Source: Tulasnella sp. 424
Taxonomy: Eukaryota; Basidiomycota; Agaricomycetes; Cantharellales; Tulasnellaceae
NCBI GenBank assembly: GCA_019633425.1
Contig: WSUB01000209.1
Span: 1 to 63,881, forward strand
Reading direction: 5' to 3'
DNA: 63,881 bases
The notes under the pieces were generated by a model. That model ran no database searches and was not told where the DNA came from. It saw only the letters and a list, made by a program, of their open reading frames with translations. Positions 59,483 through 63,881 of this stretch are shown in pieces (position 1 is the first letter of the stretch; every line of letters starts with the position of its first letter). The translations under genes and the position numbers were made by a program.

Positions 59483-62400
59483 TTAATTCCCTGTACTCAA
59501 GCTAGAGCTGGTTGATCCATGACGGCTGTATTGAGTGGAAGCCCCGTGAGCTTCAGACACTGCCTGATCCCTTTCCATGATGAGCTGGTCGTAAAGCTCT
59601 TCAAGTAATGTGATCTGACGGACTATTAAGAGAGATGGTTAGATCTTAGCAACATAGCCTCAGATTCTAAATATCAGCAGATACGTACGTCCCATGGGCG
59701 TCCGCTCCCCTAGTTTTGTGAGCATGTACCTAGCAGAGGAATGAAATTGAGTTCGTTTATCAATAGGACTTGTGTAAACCAGATGCGAACTTGATAGTTG
59801 CGAGTTCCTGAGTTAGTGTAGAGACTTCCTCCTGATCCTGAGCATCCATCTTCACCCTGAGAAAACGAGTGACTGTAACTCCAGCGAGGAACCAGCCAAA
59901 ACTGCAAGCGTGGTCCAGGTAGATGACGTCGAATGATGTAGCGGATAATTTGTAAACGAGGTCGAGGATCTCGCGAGCGGCTGACAATAGTTTTATCGCA
60001 GAGTAATCGTCCGGCGAACGGAGTTGTGCATGGGGATCATGTAGTTGGATCATTGCTCTTCGTGACGAATTTGACGATCAAAATCAGCACCCAAAGACTA
60101 GTGGGATGCATTGACTCACACGTGAGGGACAAGGTGTGCCATATATAACAGAGGATCCACCGTCGCCCCTATAGACTGGCGGAAGGCTCTAGGGATGTTC
60201 TGCACGAACGCAGAAATCGTGCGGTCTAAACCTTGAAATTCTTCAGTTTGGGTAGGTGCGGTCATGGCATTGAAATGTCGGATCTTGGATTGTGTACGAT
60301 AACGAGCGTTGAAAAACCTGACTTTGGAAACGAGCACCGTGGCTTTAATATAGAGGGTCCAAGAATCTGTCATCAGTGAAGGATGATGGAGCAGCATGTT
60401 GTCGGTAAAGAGCTGTTGTCGGCCCTGAAGCGGAACGAATGTCTGAAAGGAGCGTGAGGAAATTTAAAGCCAGGAGACGCAGAGCGAAGGAACGCGAGTT
60501 ACCCCTGAGACAAAGTCAGAAAATCGGCAGGGCATGAATTGAGAAATGTCGTCTTCGCTAAAGATGAATTCAGTAATGGTATCCGTAGAGTGAAGCTTGT
60601 AAGTTCTTACTGCATGCTCAGGGGCCAAACTATGCCAGCTGCGCAAACACGCTCCGTTACATACGTGCTGTGCATGAATTCGTTTGGTTGAGAAGTCTCA
60701 CAAAGGAGAGAGCATCGAACAGACTTACACCCAGAAGATGTTCCTGGCGTTAAAGCATGTCAAATCAGTTGGAAACTAAAAATGGAGAACACTCTCACCT
60801 AAAGGTTTCAGCCTCCACCGGCGTCTTCAGCGTCCTGGAAACGTATAGCATCTCTGGAGGGAGGTGCGAGAGCGGTTCAAAACCTTCAGCCACATTCGTA
60901 CCTTTGTCGAGAACGGAGAATCTTGATTAGAAAGGAACGGCATGTATCTGCCCGATGCGTCGTACCGATAGGTAGAGCGAATCTCGTAACAAGGCCAAGC
61001 CACGCATACAACTTTACGGAGTTCTGTCTGAGCATCATATCAGAATTAGATATTTCAACTCACCGGAACTACCTTCCCCGTGCTATAGTAATACCAGACG
61101 ATAATAATTGCGGCTGTATCAGGAACAGAGGTTAGAGACAGGGCACGAGTACTTGGTTCGAGCGTACCTTGCAGAAGCTGTAGCCCTCGATCGCCCATTC
61201 TCACAGACGGCTTCATACTCTCTGCAGCCCATCTTATATGTGTATCACCAAATCCCTCTGGTTCAGGGTCCAAAACGTCCTCCAATTTCCTTGGGAAATA
61301 GCGCCGTCCTTGTGGCTCACGCCCATCCATCGTTCGGTACATGACGGCTGAGGCGAAGAGGCGAACCCGACTCCTCTCCCGAGGCCCACTGTGGGGCTGA
61401 GCGATTATAGGACTATATATTGACGCCATGGCGCAGATGGCATGCAGTACGGCAACGTGTCTGAAGTGAGGGCCATCATCAGGTACGTGTCATCGGCGTG
61501 AAGACTGCATACCGTACGGGAAGTTTGGGGAGGTGGGGACTTGGCTAAGGTTTGACATGAAGGTTGGTTTATGGATTAACCGGCTTGCTAATGGGACACT
61601 GGAAAAGAATACTTCGACAAGGTGCAAGAGGGTCGCTGGCGGCGGTATATTGAGGGGCCAAATGTTCAACGTTAAGTCGAATATGCCAGCTGAGTCCTGG
61701 TAGGTTGCATCTTCTGGAGCGAGAGTTTGAGCAGGGAATGTATCCGTGGACATAGGAGGTGCTGGTAGGAATTGCGTCGAATTCGGGATGGCAGGTGATG
61801 GAAAGCTGAATTCGAATCTCGGATCGAAAACCGAATCGGGTGGTTGTTGTCCTGATCCAGATGGTAGCGGGGACGAGTTCGAAGAGGTTTCTGTGAAGGC
61901 CTGTGCATGTGGAATATGCGCGGCACCACAGGTGCACTGCGCAAGTCTGTCATTCGCAGCGCGGAGCAGATCCTGTAATTCCGCTGCGTTTCCGAGTCAG
62001 GACCGCGGTTCCTTGGATAGATGCAGATATAGAGCCAACGCACCTATCTCAGATTCAAGAGCTGAAATGCGAGCCTTGGGGCCTAAGACCTTTAGATCGG
62101 GAGCGTCGTAAATGCACGATGGTTCGGCCGGGGCGTTGACGGAATCAGCCTTCTGGACTTGCTCGTGGGATTTTCGACAGTGAAGACAAGGGTTAGAGCC
62201 GTCACTATTACATGAATATACGTAAACCAGACATCAGAGGTGAAGAAACAAGGGGGTGCTTGCCATTTCTGGAGAGTGTCAGTGAGCACAGTCGCTGTCG
62301 CATTGTCCCTTCATCTGCTAAGGTTCAACTCACAAGTTTTCGTCTGCGGCACTGGTCAGATCGGCAGAATGAACAAGATAAGCAAAGGTTGTCTATCTCG

Positions 62401-62547
62401 CATCCCAAAACATACTCTATGACAAGCCTGAAATACAAACGCCATCGAGCTCTGAGTGCATTATGAACGCTTTATGCTTGTAATACTACTGCTAACCTGG
62501 TATCTTCTGAGAGTTCCGGGAGTGATAGAACTTCCTGCGCGAGGCAT
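59483..62547 (-). CDS. Zn2Cys6 transcription factor, array copy C1
   Basis: Diverged paralog with the same architecture. Exon 1 is 'MPRAGSSITPGTLRRYQ' (an in-frame ATG at 62643 could extend it by 32 residues). Then come the 12-nt exon GCTTGTCATAGA, the 18-nt exon TGCCGCAGACGAAAACTT and the 5-nt exon AAATG (62264-62268, donor GCAAGC). The zinc exon 'DGSNPCLHCRKSHEQVQKAD' keeps C-x20-C. Helix 'ELQDLLRAANDRLAQC' and domain segments 'WPLNIPPPATLLHLVEVFFS' and 'MIQLHDPHAQLRSPDDYSAI' are open. The 15-nt exon encodes NIFWV. The C-terminal tail differs from A and B (Ser-rich, ending STGN before TAA). Confidence 0.88.
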
Positions 62548-63329
62548 TTGCAGTGTTTTCGAGCTGTAACCACGGTCGCCGATTTGCTTAACGGAGGGAT
62601 ACCGATAGCCCGGCTGCGCCGCTGCGCGTGCGACCTTTGTCATGTCAACTTCTCACGTAGAAAGGTGACTTTCAAGTTAACCATGACTTTCTATCTCCAC
62701 ACACGAGACGCTTCCACGACCTGAACGATGAAGTTTCTATCTCGTAGATCAGAACATATAGCACATATTCGCATGACCATCATGGTAAGGAACTGGGTCT
62801 TCCAACCGGTAAATCGTAACATTTTCGTGACCCCGTGTACCGCCCCACTCATTCCTGATGACGAATACTAGAGGTCCCCCGATACTTCATTTCGTCCTCG
62901 GCTCCTTCGCAAGCCTTTCTGCACGTAGGCCCGTCATCATGTCGTTCTTGTCGTCGAATTCCATCTTTCATCAGGCCAGGTACCACAGCGCTTCAGACGG
63001 GTCTGAGCCCACTTTCCGGCACAGTCCACTTAAACTACGAAGCCAGTGACACTCTGGATCCGGGACTAGACAGGACTGAAGTATTTAACACTTCAGAATT
63101 TACACAACTACTGCCTCTTTTTAATTCAGCCATTTATGGACTCAAGCTTCGTCTCTCTCTCCCTCCCGGTGATGTCCAGGACGGCTCATTCATCAATTGC
63201 AGCGATTCATTGGAGAGCTTACTATGGACTTCACAGCCTACATGATCGATTCTTATTCCAGCACACCCCTACGTATTTACTCCCATCTGATATATGATTG
63301 CACATCCTTTCCTGAGACCTTCCGCAAGT
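62548..63329. other. Spacer C1/C2, 0.8 kb
   Basis: Promoter side of TF-C1 and 3' flank of TF-C2. No distinct element seen. Confidence 0.4.
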
Positions 63330-63881
63330 TTAATTCCCTGTGCTCAAGCTAGAGCTGGCCGATCCATGACGGCTGTATTGAGTGGTGGCGCCGTGAGCTT
63401 CAGACACTGCTTGATCCCTTTCCATGACGAGTTGGTCGTAAAGCTCTTCAAGTAATGTGATCTGACGGACTATTAAGAGAGATGGTTAGATCTTAGCAAC
63501 ATAGCCTCAGATTCCACATATGAACAGATACTTACGTCCCATGGGCGTCCGCTCTCCTAGTTTTGTGAGCATGTACCTAGCGGAGGAATGGCATTGAGTT
63601 CATTTATCAGTAGGACTTATGTAAACCAGATGCGAACTTGACAGTTGCGAGTTCCTGAGTTAGTGTCGAGACTTCCTCCCGATCCTGAGCATCCATCTTC
63701 ACTCTGAGAAAACGAGTGACTGTCGCTCCCGCTAGGAACCAGCCAAAACTGCAAGCGTGGTCCAGGTAGATGACATCGAATGATGTAGCGGATAATTTGT
63801 AAATGAGGTCGAGGATCTCGCGAGCGGCTGACAATAGTTTTATCGCAGAGTAATCGTCCGGCGAACGGAGTTGTGCATGGG
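63330..63881 (-). CDS. Zn2Cys6 transcription factor, array copy C2, 5' part outside window
   Basis: Only the last three exons are visible. They are nearly identical to those of C1, including 'SATSFDVIYLDHACSFGWFL' and the STGN end before TAA. The reading frame is open up to the window edge, so the array continues to the right. Confidence 0.85.

Larger units (their letters stand above)
23440..63881 (-). repeat. Tandem array of ten Zn2Cys6 transcription-factor genes
   Basis: Ten paralogous genes lie head to tail on the minus strand. Stop-to-stop distances are 3718, 3759 and 3693 bp in subfamily A, 4774 and 4640 bp between B2-B3 and B3-B4, and 3847 bp in C. Copies inside a subfamily are alike in introns and spacers as well as exons, closest among A1-A3, between B2 and B3, and between C1 and C2. 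This points to repeated recent unequal exchange. The array runs out of the window on the right. Confidence 0.95.

Noticed and set aside
23440..63881. CRISPR-like or centromeric-type repeat array
   Set aside because: The units are 3.7-4.8 kb genes with intact frames, not short direct repeats.

Overview
This is nuclear DNA from a filamentous fungus, most likely a basidiomycete of the Agaricomycetes. The evidence is genes cut by many 50-80 nt introns, several very small exons, a class II tRNA-Ser with an intron, and a DUF6699-like protein and a TKL-type kinase with an HGD catalytic loop, both typical of that group. No species can be named from the sequence alone.

Left part (1-23.5 kb): a housekeeping neighbourhood. 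In order it holds a mitochondrially targeted PPR protein (3' end cut by the window edge), ORC1 transcribed divergently from it, a MYND zinc-finger protein, tRNA-Ser(AGA), translation initiation factor eIF3k, a DUF6699-like protein, an F-box protein, a protein kinase fused to a Tup1-like WD40 propeller, an unrecognised low-complexity protein, and a WDR5/Swd3-type WD40 protein. Exon borders were worked out by hand; for most genes every exon joins in frame.

Right part (23.5-63.9 kb): a head-to-tail array of ten paralogous Zn2Cys6 transcription-factor genes with a fungal-specific regulatory domain, all on the minus strand. They form three subfamilies: A (A1-A4, 23.5-37.9 kb), B (B1-B4, 38.2-56.3 kb) and C (C1 and partial C2, 59.5 kb to the edge). 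Unit lengths are about 3.7 kb in A, 4.7 kb in B and 3.85 kb in C. B2 is broken by a one-base deletion. A1-A3 share a frameshifted C-terminal tail, and each of their spacers holds a relic of a B-type last exon, which records how the array grew.

The most striking observation is the way the zinc cluster is encoded. In all nine copies with a visible 5' end, its first half is built from three successive micro-exons of 12, 18 and 5 nt. The 5-nt exon (AAATG, Lys plus the first two bases of the third Cys codon) is always followed by a GC-AG intron. The cluster also has an unusually long final spacing, C-x20-C. Other points are the kinase/Tup1-like fusion, recurrent GC-AG introns, a 416-bp foldback element next to B4, and an insertion of about 650 bp, possibly a solo LTR, in one B spacer.
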